Of a DNA stretch of 64,000 nucleotides, positions 11,378-20,284 are shown one piece after another. This stretch comes from Candidatus Halocynthiibacter alkanivorans. GTDB taxonomy: Bacteria > Pseudomonadota > Alphaproteobacteria > Rhodobacterales > Rhodobacteraceae. The translations under genes were made by a program, and so were the position numbers. The stretch spans positions 32,079 to 96,078 of the forward strand of contig NZ_QOLB01000169.1 of the NCBI RefSeq assembly GCF_003333265.1. Direction: 5' to 3'. The notes under the pieces were generated by a model. It had not been told where the DNA came from and did no database searches. It was given only the letters and a program-made list of their open reading frames with translations. Position 1 is the first letter of the stretch. Each line of letters starts with the position of its first letter.

Positions 11378-13822
11378 ATGACCCGCAAACTTGTCGTTAT
11401 TGGTGCTGGCATGGCATCGGGCCAGATGCTGGAGAGCCTGACCGGGATCGCACCAGATGCTTATGACATCACCCTGTTTGGCGCCGAGCCGCGCGGCAAT
11501 TATAACCGCATCATGCTGAGCCCGGTTCTGGCCGGCGAAAAATCTTATGATGAGATCGTCACCCATGATGCGGCCTGGTACCGCGATCAGGGCATTACCT
11601 GCCGTTTTGGCGAACCAGTGGTGAAAATTGACCGCTCGCAAAAACACATTGTCAGCGCTGCGGGTGTGACGCCGTACGACAAGTTGGTGATCGCCACCGG
11701 CTCGGCCTCTTTCATCATTCCGGTGTCGGGCAATGATCTGCCTGGCGTTATCGGCTTCCGCGATATGGATGACGTGGAGCAGATGCTTGCCGCCGCCCGT
11801 AAACCCGGCGGCAAAGCGGTTATTATTGGCGGTGGTCTGCTGGGGCTTGAGGCCGCGGCGGCGCTGAACGGGCAGGGCATGGAAGTGACCGTGCTGCACC
11901 TGATGGGCAATCTGATGGAGCGTCAACTTGACCCTGCCGCGGGGTATCTACTGCAGAAAGAGCTGGAAAGCCGCGGCATCACGGTGATCTGCAAAGCCTT
12001 CACCAAAGCCATCCTGGGCAAAGAGCACGTCGATGCGGTGTTGCTTGAAGACGGCACGATTCTGGGCGCTGATCTGGTGGTTATGGCCGCGGGTATCCGC
12101 CCTGAAACCCGCGTTGCCACCGACGCCGGGCTGCATGTGGAGCGCGGCATCGTTGTGGATGATGCAATGCAGACGTCCGACCCGGATATCCTGGCGGTGG
12201 GCGAATGTGTCGAGCACAATGAAACGGTCTATGGCCTGGTGGCGCCGCTGTTTGATATGGCAAAGGTGCTGGCGCAGAGCCTGATTGATGAACCGGCCGC
12301 CTTCGTGGCGCCTGCTGTGTCGACCAAGCTGAAGGTCACCGGCGTTGATCTGTTCTCAGTCGGTGATTTTGCCGAGGGCGAGGGGCGCGAAGATATCGTG
12401 TTCCGCGACCCGGCGCGTGGCATTTACAAACGTATCATTCTGCGCGACGACAAAATCATCGGTGTGGTGATGTATGGCGATACCAGCGACAGCAGCTGGT
12501 TCTTTGCCAAGCTGAAAGCGGGCGAAGACATCGGCGACATCCGCGACACGCTGATCTTTGGTCCTGCGTTTCAGGGTGGGGCCCAGGCCGACCCGCTGGC
12601 GGCTGTTGCGGCATTGCCGCTGGACGCGGAAATTTGCGGCTGCAACGGCGTGTGCAAAGGCAGTATCGTCACCGCGATCAGCGATGGTGCCACCGATCTT
12701 GCTGCCATCAAAGCGGTGACCAAAGCTTCGGCTTCCTGCGGCAATTGTTCTGGCCTGGTGGAGCAGGTGCTGGCCAGCACCCTGGGGGATGGTTTTGTCG
12801 TTCCGGCTGAGTCGCCAATGTGTGGTTGCACCACTCTGACTCATGAGGACGTGCGCCGGATCATCAAATCCCAGGCGTTGAAAACGATGCCGGCGGTGAT
12901 GCAGGAATGCGGCTGGAGCTCGCTTTGCGGCTGTGCCAGCTGTCGCCCGGCGCTGAACTTCTATCTGATCGCGGAATGGCCGCTGGACTATGCGGACGAT
13001 GCGCAAAGCCGGTTTGTGAATGAGCGCAACCACGCCAATATCCAGAAAGACGGCACATTTTCGGTGCTGCCACGGATGTGGGGTGGCATGACCACGCCGG
13101 ACGAGTTGCGCGCGATTGCCGATGCGGCGGACAAATACAACGTACCGGCGGTGAAAGTCACCGGTGGTCAGCGGATCGATCTGCTGGGGGTGAAGAAGGA
13201 AGACCTTCCTGACATCTGGGCCGATCTGAACGAGGCCGGCATGGTGTCGGGGCACGCGTATTCCAAAGGGCTGCGCACGGTGAAAACCTGCGTCGGCACT
13301 GATTTCTGCCGCTTTGGCACCCAGGACAGCACCGGGCTTGGCGTCAAGCTGGAAAAAATCCTCTGGGGCAGCTGGACGCCACACAAGGTAAAACTGGGCG
13401 TGTCGGGCTGTCCGCGCAACTGCGCCGAAGCCACCTGTAAAGACATTGGTATCATCTGTGTCGACAGCGGCTTTGAAGTCAGCGTTGCAGGCGCGGCGGG
13501 CATGGAGCTGAAACAGACCGAAGCGCTGGCCAAAGTCGCAACCGAACAAGAGGCCATCGATGTCACCGTCGCTTTTGTGCAGCTCTATCGTGAAAACGCC
13601 CGCTATCTGCACCGGGCCTATAAATGGGTCGCCAAAGTGGGGCTGGACTGGGTGAAGGCCCGTGTTGTTGACGATCCGGAACAGCGCGCCGCGCTTTGTG
13701 CCCGGTTTGAACTTTCCCAGTCGGTCTATCGCCAGGATCCCTGGGCTGCCGAATCCACCCCTGAATTCAAAGAGAAAAAATGGGCACCCCTGACTGACCT
13801 GACCCTGGAGGCTGCAGAATGA
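11378..13822 (+). CDS. nirB: Assimilatory nitrite reductase [NAD(P)H], large subunit
   Basis: The 814-residue protein reduces nitrite to ammonium in the cytoplasm. An N-terminal FAD/NAD(P)H module shows GAGMASGQM at residues 9-17 and a second dinucleotide fold around IIGGGLLGLEAA. Two BFD-like [2Fe-2S] segments follow (CGCNGVCKG...CGNC and CGCTTLT...CGCASC). The C-terminal sulfite/nitrite reductase module carries the siroheme-[4Fe-4S] ligands in CVGTDFC and GCPRNC. Length is close to NirB of enterobacteria. AAGGAGA stands at good spacing before the ATG. Its stop overlaps the nirD start by four bases, so the two subunits are translationally coupled. Confidence 0.96.
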   Translation: MTRKLVVIGAGMASGQMLESLTGIAPDAYDITLFGAEPRGNYNRIMLSPVLAGEKSYDEIVTHDAAWYRDQGITCRFGEPVVKIDRSQKHIVSAAGVTPYDKLVIATGSASFIIPVSGNDLPGVIGFRDMDDVEQMLAAARKPGGKAVIIGGGLLGLEAAAALNGQGMEVTVLHLMGNLMERQLDPAAGYLLQKELESRGITVICKAFTKAILGKEHVDAVLLEDGTILGADLVVMAAGIRPETRVATDAGLHVERGIVVDDAMQTSDPDILAVGECVEHNETVYGLVAPLFDMAKVLAQSLIDEPAAFVAPAVSTKLKVTGVDLFSVGDFAEGEGREDIVFRDPARGIYKRIILRDDKIIGVVMYGDTSDSSWFFAKLKAGEDIGDIRDTLIFGPAFQGGAQADPLAAVAALPLDAEICGCNGVCKGSIVTAISDGATDLAAIKAVTKASASCGNCSGLVEQVLASTLGDGFVVPAESPMCGCTTLTHEDVRRIIKSQALKTMPAVMQECGWSSLCGCASCRPALNFYLIAEWPLDYADDAQSRFVNERNHANIQKDGTFSVLPRMWGGMTTPDELRAIADAADKYNVPAVKVTGGQRIDLLGVKKEDLPDIWADLNEAGMVSGHAYSKGLRTVKTCVGTDFCRFGTQDSTGLGVKLEKILWGSWTPHKVKLGVSGCPRNCAEATCKDIGIICVDSGFEVSVAGAAGMELKQTEALAKVATEQEAIDVTVAFVQLYRENARYLHRAYKWVAKVGLDWVKARVVDDPEQRAALCARFELSQSVYRQDPWAAESTPEFKEKKWAPLTDLTLEAAE

Positions 13823-14154
13823 ATGCCTGGATCGATATTGCCGCTTTAAATGACATCCCCCGCCAGGGCGCACGTGTTGTCAAAACCCGGCTGGGCTGTG
13901 TGGCGATTTTTCGCACTGGTGAGGATCAGGTCTTTGCGCTGGACGATTCCTGCCCCCATAAAAACGGCGCCCTCTCTGAAGGCATCGTGCATGGCGCCTC
14001 AGTAACCTGCCCCCTGCACAGCTGGGTGATCAGCCTGGAAACTGGCCTGGCACTGGGCGCGGATGAAGGTCAGGTGGCCACCCATCAGGTCCGGGTAGAA
14101 CAGGGCCGTATCCTGCTGGACGCGACCCGGCTGGCGGCAAAGGCAGTCGCATGA
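13819..14154 (+). CDS. nirD: Nitrite reductase small subunit with Rieske motif
   Basis: The 111-residue protein has a Rieske fold with both ligand pairs intact: Cys45-x-His47 in SCPHKNG and Cys64-x-x-His67 in CPLHSW. It should therefore bind a [2Fe-2S] cluster, unlike NirD proteins that have lost the ligands. It is the partner of NirB in NAD(P)H-dependent nitrite reduction. It overlaps nirB upstream and the nitrate reductase gene downstream by four bases each (ATGA), showing a tightly coupled operon. Confidence 0.94.
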   Translation: MNAWIDIAALNDIPRQGARVVKTRLGCVAIFRTGEDQVFALDDSCPHKNGALSEGIVHGASVTCPLHSWVISLETGLALGADEGQVATHQVRVEQGRILLDATRLAAKAVA

Positions 14155-16757
14155 GCGAGACACGCACCACCTGCGCCTATTGCGGTGTCGGCTGTGGCTT
14201 GCTGGTCAGTGCCGACGGCAGCATAAAGGGCGATCCGGAACACCCCGCCAACTTTGGCCGCCTGTGCTCCAAGGGCGCCGCCCTGGGCGAAACTCTGGGT
14301 TTGGAGGGGCGGGTGCTGGCACCTCGCATTCATACCAAGCAGGCAAGCTGGGCAGAGGCGCTTGATCTGGTAGCTGGCAAGTTCAGCGACGCGATCCGAG
14401 ATCACGGGCCGGACAGCGTGGCATTTTATGTTTCGGGTCAGATGCTGACTGAAGATTATTACGTCGCCAACAAGCTGATGAAAGGGTTTATCGGCTCCGC
14501 CAATATCGACACCAATTCGCGGCTCTGCATGGCCTCCACCGTCGCCGGCCACAAACGCGCCTTTGGTACAGATACGGTTCCCGGAAATTACGAGGATATC
14601 GAGCAGGCGGATCTGGTGGTTCTGGTCGGCTCCAACCTGGCCTGGTGCCACCCGGTGCTGTTTCAGCGCCTGAGCGCGGCCCGGGCAGAGCGGCCGCAGA
14701 TGAAACTTGTGGTGATTGATCCCCGTCGCACCAAAACCGCTGACGGCGCCGATCTGCACCTGCCAGTCCGGGCGGACGGGGACAGCGCGCTGTTCAACAG
14801 CCTGCTTGCCGAAATCGAGCGTCGCGGCGCGGTCGACAGGGCTTATGTCGAACGCCACGTCAGTGGTTTTGACGCCGCACTTGCGGCTGCGCGCGACAGT
14901 GATCCGACGGATGCGGGTCTGAGTGCAGAGGAGATTTCTGCCTTTCACGATCTCTGGATCGGATCGCGCAAAGTGGTGACCATCTTTTCCCAGGGCGTAA
15001 ACCAGTCGGCCTGTGGCAGCGACAAGGTGAACGCGATCATCAACTGCCATCTGGCGACCGGCCGTATCGGGCACCCTGGCATGGGGCCGTTTTCCGTCAC
15101 CGGCCAGCCCAATGCAATGGGTGGGCGCGAAGTGGGCGGCCTGGCCAATATGCTGGCCTGCCATCTGGACATTGAGAACCCGGCGCACCGCGACGTGGTG
15201 CAGCAGGCCTGGCAGTCGCCGACGATCTGCACCCGTCCGGGTCTGAAAGCGGTGGACCTGTTTAACGCCTGTGACAGCGGCAAAATTAAAGCCCTGTGGA
15301 TCATTGGCACCAACCCGGCCGTGTCGATGCCGGATTCTGATTTTGTGGCTCAGGCCATCGCCAAAGTACCGTTCTGCGTGGCCTCTGATGTCACCGACAC
15401 CGATACCACCGCACTGGCGGACGTGCTGCTGCCCGCCACCACCTGGGGTGAAAAAACCGGTACCGTCACCAACTCTGAGCGCCGCATCAGCCTGCAACGC
15501 GCCTTTTTGCCGGCACCGGGCGAGGCCCGCGCGGACTGGCAGATCCTGTGCCAGGTGGCGCAGCGCATGGGCTGGGAGGATGCGTTCTCCTACAGTGGCC
15601 CGGCAGAGATATTTCGCGAATACGCTGCGCTTTCGGGTCAGGCGGCGGCACTGGGCCGCGATTTTGACATAAGTGGCCTCGCCAGAATAAGCGACGCCAA
15701 TTATGCCGCTTTCACCCCGGTGCAGTGGCCGGTCACCGTTGATCAGCCCGCTGGCGGACGCTTGTTTGGTAAGGGCGGCTTTTTTCACGCCGATAGCAGG
15801 GCACAGATGCTGCCCATCGCCCCGACGCCCGTCCCCGCGGCCGTTGGTGGGATATATCTTCTGAACACCGGTCGCATCCGCGACCAGTGGCACACCATGA
15901 CCCGCAGCGGTAAATCTGCTCGGCTGAGCCAGCACCTGAGTGAACCGTTCGCGGAAATCCACCCGCAGGACGCTGCGGATGCCGGCGTGGAGGAGGGCGC
16001 GCTGGTGGAGCTCAACGCGCCGCAGGGACGCGCGGTGGTGCGCATCAGGATCTCCGCGGATATCCGCCGCGGCATGGTGTTTGTGCCGATGCACTGGAGC
16101 GGCAGCAACGCTTCTGCCGGGCGGGTCAACGCTCTGGTTGAGGGGCGTGTCGATCCGGTCTCGGGTCAGCCGGCGTTGAAGGCGAGCCGGGTCACGTTGC
16201 GCCCGTTCAGGGCGCGCTGGTACGGCTTCGCGGTGTCCACTGCCATAATGCAGCCCGCGCATGCCTATAGCGCGGTGGCGCGCAGCAGCACCGGCTGGAG
16301 CTGTGAACTGGCCGGATTCACGCCCGTCACAGACTGGGAATTTGAGGCCCGCGCGGTGCTGAACCTGCCCGCAGGCGACGCCAGCATCCTGTGCGATACT
16401 GCCAAAGGCGTTGTGCGGGTCGCCATTTATGACGGCAAGACACTTAAGGGGCTGTTTTTTGCGGCGCCGCACCCGCTGGACGTGGCGCGTGCCCATTCGA
16501 TTGCACAGGTCAATGGCGAACTGCCGGCGCTGGTGGCGCTGGCGGGGTCACCGATGTCCGATCAGCCCGATCCCGGCCGCACCGTCTGCGCCTGTTTCAA
16601 CGTCGGCATCCACACGATTGAAGCCGCGATCCAGGGCGGCGCCTGCAGCACGAGCGCGTTGGGCCGAAAAACCGCTGCCGGCACCAACTGCGGCTCCTGC
16701 AAGCCGGAGTTGCAGGCGCTGCTGGCCGCCACACCGATGTTAACCGCAGCAGAATGA
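14151..16757 (+). CDS. nasA: Assimilatory nitrate reductase catalytic subunit
   Basis: The 868-residue molybdopterin enzyme reduces nitrate to nitrite. The N-terminal [4Fe-4S] cluster is bound by Cys8, Cys11, Cys15 and Cys39, with the family lysine soon after. The Mo-bis-MGD oxidoreductase domain follows (NTNSRLCMAST type segment; VVIDPRRTKTADGADLHLPVR) and then the molydopterin-dinucleotide-binding domain. The C-terminus is a BFD-like [2Fe-2S] domain (CACFNVG...GTNCGSCKPEL), typical of cytoplasmic NasA-type enzymes. No twin-arginine signal is present, which fits assimilation rather than respiration. The ATGA overlap with nirD couples it to nitrite reduction. No separate NasB-like electron-transfer subunit is seen in the operon. 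Confidence 0.95.
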   Translation: MSETRTTCAYCGVGCGLLVSADGSIKGDPEHPANFGRLCSKGAALGETLGLEGRVLAPRIHTKQASWAEALDLVAGKFSDAIRDHGPDSVAFYVSGQMLTEDYYVANKLMKGFIGSANIDTNSRLCMASTVAGHKRAFGTDTVPGNYEDIEQADLVVLVGSNLAWCHPVLFQRLSAARAERPQMKLVVIDPRRTKTADGADLHLPVRADGDSALFNSLLAEIERRGAVDRAYVERHVSGFDAALAAARDSDPTDAGLSAEEISAFHDLWIGSRKVVTIFSQGVNQSACGSDKVNAIINCHLATGRIGHPGMGPFSVTGQPNAMGGREVGGLANMLACHLDIENPAHRDVVQQAWQSPTICTRPGLKAVDLFNACDSGKIKALWIIGTNPAVSMPDSDFVAQAIAKVPFCVASDVTDTDTTALADVLLPATTWGEKTGTVTNSERRISLQRAFLPAPGEARADWQILCQVAQRMGWEDAFSYSGPAEIFREYAALSGQAAALGRDFDISGLARISDANYAAFTPVQWPVTVDQPAGGRLFGKGGFFHADSRAQMLPIAPTPVPAAVGGIYLLNTGRIRDQWHTMTRSGKSARLSQHLSEPFAEIHPQDAADAGVEEGALVELNAPQGRAVVRIRISADIRRGMVFVPMHWSGSNASAGRVNALVEGRVDPVSGQPALKASRVTLRPFRARWYGFAVSTAIMQPAHAYSAVARSSTGWSCELAGFTPVTDWEFEARAVLNLPAGDASILCDTAKGVVRVAIYDGKTLKGLFFAAPHPLDVARAHSIAQVNGELPALVALAGSPMSDQPDPGRTVCACFNVGIHTIEAAIQGGACSTSALGRKTAAGTNCGSCKPELQALLAATPMLTAAE

Positions 16758-16769
16758 CAGGAGCCTGAC

Positions 16770-18047
16770 ATGCAGAGCACCGCCACTCCTCAAACCAAAG
16801 AACAATACCGGGCGCTGGGTCTGAGCACCTTTGCGTTCACCGTCTGCTTTGCGGTTTGGACACTTTTTTCAATCATCGGGGTCAGCATCAAACAAGATCT
16901 CGGCCTGTCGGATACCCAGTTTGGTTTGCTGGTGGCCACGCCGGTGCTGACCGGTTCGGTCAGCCGCATCTTTCTGGGCATCTGGACGGAACGCTTTGGC
17001 GGCCGGGTGGTGTTTCCGCTGCAGATGTTGATCACCGCGCTGGCGGTCTGGCTGCTGACTTCGGTGCAGAGTTATGAGGTGTTTTTGCTGGCCGCGCTTG
17101 GGCTCGGGCTTGCGGGTGGTTCGTTCATTGTCGGTGTCGCCTATGTATCGCGCTGGTTTGAGCCGGCAAAACAAGGCACTGCGCTGGGTATTTTCGGAGC
17201 CGGCAATGTCGGCGCTGCGGTGACCAATTTTGCCGCGCCTTTTCTGGTGCTGGCGCTGGGCTGGGAAGGAACGGCGCGCATCTATGCGGTTGCTCTGGCG
17301 GCAACAGCGGTACTGTATTTTCTCCTCGCCAAAACCGACCCGGTGCAAGAGCGCCGCCAGCGTTCTGGCGGGCAGCAGGCGACGCTTGCCCAGCAGCTGG
17401 CACCGCTGAAAAATCTCCAGGTCTGGCGCTTCTCCATCTACTACTTCTTTGTTTTCGGGGCCTTTGTGGCGCTCGCTTCTTTCCTGCCGCGATATTATGT
17501 TGGTGCCCATGGGCTGGAGCTGACCAGCGCAGGTTTTCTGGCCGGTCTGTTTTCGCTGCCCGGTTCGGTTTTCCGGGCGCTCGGGGGGTGGATGTCTGAC
17601 CGGTGGGGCGCGCGCAACGTGATCTATTTCACCTTTTTCACCTCAATGCTGGTGCTGTTTTTGATGGGGGTTCCGGGCGGCCGCTATATGGTGCAGGGCA
17701 TCTACGGGCTGGTCGAATTTGATTTCAGCGTCTCGCTGGGATTTTTTGTTGCCCTGACGGTGGCGCTGGGGTTTGTCATGAGCCTGGGCTCAGCAGCGGT
17801 TTTTAAACATATCCCGGTCTATTATCCGCAACATGTGGGCGCTGTCGGTGGCCTGGTGGGCATGATCGGCGGGCTGGGCGGATTCGTTCTGCCGATTGCG
17901 TTCGGCATGCTGCTTGACGCCACCGGGATCTGGACGGCGCCCTTTATGCTGCTGTTTTTGCTGGTGGCGGTTTCGACCCTCTGGATGCACCTGGCCATCC
18001 GCCGGATGGAACGCGCCCCGGAAACGGCGCTTGCAGCGGAGGCCTGA
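16770..18047 (+). CDS. NarK/NasA-type MFS nitrate/nitrite transporter
   Basis: The 425-residue protein has about twelve membrane segments and MFS features such as RIFLGIWTERFGGR after TM2 and GGWMSDRWGAR after TM8. Glycine-rich helices (GLGLAGGSFIVGVAYVSRW and VGGLVGMIGGLGGF) match the nitrate-signature segments of NarK/NasA transporters. It should import nitrate for the cytoplasmic reductases encoded just upstream. It follows nasA by 12 bases with an AGGAG site, and is the last gene of the nirB-nirD-nasA operon, the reverse of the common order with the transporter first. Confidence 0.92.
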   Translation: MQSTATPQTKEQYRALGLSTFAFTVCFAVWTLFSIIGVSIKQDLGLSDTQFGLLVATPVLTGSVSRIFLGIWTERFGGRVVFPLQMLITALAVWLLTSVQSYEVFLLAALGLGLAGGSFIVGVAYVSRWFEPAKQGTALGIFGAGNVGAAVTNFAAPFLVLALGWEGTARIYAVALAATAVLYFLLAKTDPVQERRQRSGGQQATLAQQLAPLKNLQVWRFSIYYFFVFGAFVALASFLPRYYVGAHGLELTSAGFLAGLFSLPGSVFRALGGWMSDRWGARNVIYFTFFTSMLVLFLMGVPGGRYMVQGIYGLVEFDFSVSLGFFVALTVALGFVMSLGSAAVFKHIPVYYPQHVGAVGGLVGMIGGLGGFVLPIAFGMLLDATGIWTAPFMLLFLLVAVSTLWMHLAIRRMERAPETALAAEA

Positions 18048-18127
18048 TCCGCAGCGGTTCCAGCGGTTGTTCGCCCCATACGAGGTCGCAAAGACTGTCG
18101 GAGCGGACGGAGCGGGGCGACGGAACG

Positions 18128-18670
18128 CTACTGCGGATAAGGGCAGATTTCGCAGTTTTCCATCTGATAGCCAATTAATTCCCTGAAGGCATTGCCGTGG
18201 CCGACAACTGCGATGGGGCGGGGCGACATGGCTGTAAGCGTGCTGGCAAAGGCACGCATCCTGTCCGCAAACAAGTCCTGTGGTTCAATGGTATATCCAA
18301 GCTCGTTCGGGACGCCGTGATGCCACCATGTGTCGTCGAGATCCTCAAATGAAAGCGCGGGAAAATCGGCCTGCAACTCACTTGGCGGGCGGCCGACGTC
18401 GCAGCTGTGCAGCAGTTTTTCACGCGGGTCGGCCATGACTTTTATCGGCGCTGTATCGCCAAAAATATGCTGCGCGGTCTGCAAGGCGCGGGTCAGCGGT
18501 GAGACGATGACCAGCTGAACACCAAGCGCCTGCGCCCGGACACGTGCGCCTCTGGCCTGGTCCACGCCTTTTGCAGTAAGCCGTGCGTCAAAGATCATCG
18601 GATCCGGGGCGCCTTCGGTATGGGCGGCGTTGAATTCGGATTGTCCGTGGCGGATCAGGTAAATGGGCAT
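18128..18670 (-). CDS. Histidine phosphatase (phosphoglycerate-mutase-like) family protein
   Basis: The 180-residue protein begins MPIYLIRHGQSEFN with the catalytic RHG motif at residues 7-9, has a second conserved segment SPLTRALQTA and a GHGNAFREL segment with the second histidine. These are hallmarks of the histidine phosphatase superfamily, which hydrolyses phosphate esters by a phosphohistidine intermediate. The frame is open upstream to 18718, but the ATG at 18670 places RHG at the normal distance from the N-terminus. It is shorter than glycolytic mutases and is more likely a phosphatase. Substrate and role are unknown, and neighbours give no clue. Confidence 0.85.
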   Translation of the reverse strand: MPIYLIRHGQSEFNAAHTEGAPDPMIFDARLTAKGVDQARGARVRAQALGVQLVIVSPLTRALQTAQHIFGDTAPIKVMADPREKLLHSCDVGRPPSELQADFPALSFEDLDDTWWHHGVPNELGYTIEPQDLFADRMRAFASTLTAMSPRPIAVVGHGNAFRELIGYQMENCEICPYPQ

Positions 18671-19054
18671 GTAATTTAATAACCTTTGGTCTCGGGTGTC
18701 GGGCGGAGTCGTTTGCAAAACGTATCACCGTTGTCCCGTGCCGTCCTTTTAATATTCAGAGCGCGGACCTGAAGGCGCAAATATGTGGCGCCCGGATCAA
18801 TTTCCGGAATTTCGCATATATCAATGCCCTACGGCGCCGGTCAGCGCCGCCAGCATCAGGTCGGGGGAATGCGGGATCGCGGCCGGGTCGCCGGTGAAGC
18901 GTCGGGGCCTTTCGTGCGCGTGGTGCTTCCGGCGCGACGTCCGGAATTTCTGCCTGACGATCTTTAGCCTCGCTGAGGTTTGTCACCCATGTGCCAGTGT
19001 TTTTTGCGCACTGGCTGGAATGGGCTGGGAACCCTTAGTTGTCAGGCCGTTGCC
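18671..19054. other. Intergenic region with one inverted repeat
   Basis: No supportable gene is seen in these 384 bases; small open frames lack start signals and motifs. GCCAGTG (18993-18999) and CACTGGC (19009-19015) form a perfect 7-base inverted repeat around a T-rich loop, close to the end of the minus-strand Gfo/Idh gene. It may help end that transcript but lacks a T-run after the stem. Confidence 0.4.
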
Positions 19055-20242
19055 TCAGCTCCCCGGTGCTGAAGGCAGGCTGATCCAGGCGCTGTTTTCA
19101 CGCGAGGAATGCACGCAGGCCTCAATAAAGGCCACGCCTTGCACACCATCTGCAATCGTGGGGAAAATGACGTCATCCGGGACGGCCTGACCGCTGCGCC
19201 GCGCCTGGATCGCGCGCGCCGCCTCGGCGTAGATCGTCGCAAAACCTTCAAGATACCCCTCGGGGTGCCCCGCCGGTATCCGGCTGACCCTGGCAGCGGA
19301 CGGCCCGGATCCGGCACCATTGCGGGTGATCAGTCGTTTGGGCTCGCCAAAGGGCGTATACCAGAGATAATTCGGGTCTTCCTGGGCCCATTCCAACCCG
19401 CCTTTCGCGCCATAGATGCGCAGCCGTAGCCCGTTTTCATTGCCCGGCGCCACCTGGCTGGACCATAACATGCCACGCGCGCCTCCCAGGAAGCGCAGCA
19501 TCACATGCGCATTGTCATCCAGCCGCCGCCCGGCGACAAAGCTCTGCAGGTCCGCCGACAGCGTGTCGACCTGCAGCCCGGTGACAAAACTCAGCAGATT
19601 GAATGCATGGGTGCCAATATCGCCGATGCAACCACCCGCGCCAGACCGGGCCGGGTCGGTGCGCCACTGCGCCTGCTGGTTGCCCTGATCCTCCTGCGCT
19701 TCCGTCAGCCAGTCCTGGGCGTATTCCGCCTGCACCACACGTAATGCCCCAAGCTCCCCGGCGGCAATCATCTCCCTGGCCTGGCGGATCATCGGGAACC
19801 CGGTGTAGTTATGGGTCAGGATGAACAAGGCGTCAGAACTGGCCGCGACGTCTGCCAACTTGTGCGCGTCTTCAAGTGTTGAGGTCAGGGGTTTATCGCA
19901 AATGACATGGATGCCGCGTTTGAGAAACTCGCAGGCCGCCGCAAAATGAACGTGGTTTGGAGTGACGATGGACACCGCCTCGATCCCGTCCGGCCGCGCG
20001 CTCTCGCGTTCTGCCATGGTGGCGAAGTCATCATAGCTGCGCTCCGGATCCAGACCAAGCGCGCGGCCCGACGCCCGGGCTTTTTCAGGCGTTGAAGACA
20101 GCGCGCCGGCAACCAGTTGAAACTGGCCGTCGATCCGTGCCGCGATCCGGTGCACGCCACCAATAAACGCGTCGTTACCACCGCCGACCATGCCAAGCCG
20201 GATGGGCCCTGTTTGAAGTTCACTCATAGATTCGCCCGCCAT
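19055..20242 (-). CDS. Gfo/Idh/MocA-family NAD(P)-dependent sugar dehydrogenase
   Basis: The 395-residue protein has an N-terminal Rossmann fold (RLGMVGGGNDAFIGGVHR, residues 15-32), the family catalytic lysine in CDKP (Lys117) and the GDIGTHAFNL segment with Asp208 and His212. Such enzymes oxidise a sugar or inositol hydroxyl (or C3 of a glycoside) using NAD(P). It is the last gene of a minus-strand operon with a CUT2 sugar ABC transporter and a sugar isomerase, so it should act on the imported compound. The start at 20242 has GAGGG eight bases upstream; an ATG five codons inside (20227) is the alternative. It is MocA-like in family, but the substrate is not determined. Confidence 0.9.
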   Translation of the reverse strand: MAGESMSELQTGPIRLGMVGGGNDAFIGGVHRIAARIDGQFQLVAGALSSTPEKARASGRALGLDPERSYDDFATMAERESARPDGIEAVSIVTPNHVHFAAACEFLKRGIHVICDKPLTSTLEDAHKLADVAASSDALFILTHNYTGFPMIRQAREMIAAGELGALRVVQAEYAQDWLTEAQEDQGNQQAQWRTDPARSGAGGCIGDIGTHAFNLLSFVTGLQVDTLSADLQSFVAGRRLDDNAHVMLRFLGGARGMLWSSQVAPGNENGLRLRIYGAKGGLEWAQEDPNYLWYTPFGEPKRLITRNGAGSGPSAARVSRIPAGHPEGYLEGFATIYAEAARAIQARRSGQAVPDDVIFPTIADGVQGVAFIEACVHSSRENSAWISLPSAPGS

Positions 20243-20284
20243 TTTGCCGCCCTCTGTTCACGCTGTGCCCGTATGTGCCTGGTG

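Noticed and set aside
18756..18986. 76-codon minus-strand frame in the gap before the Gfo/Idh gene
   Set aside because: GTG start without ribosome binding site, arginine/proline-rich shadow composition, no motif.
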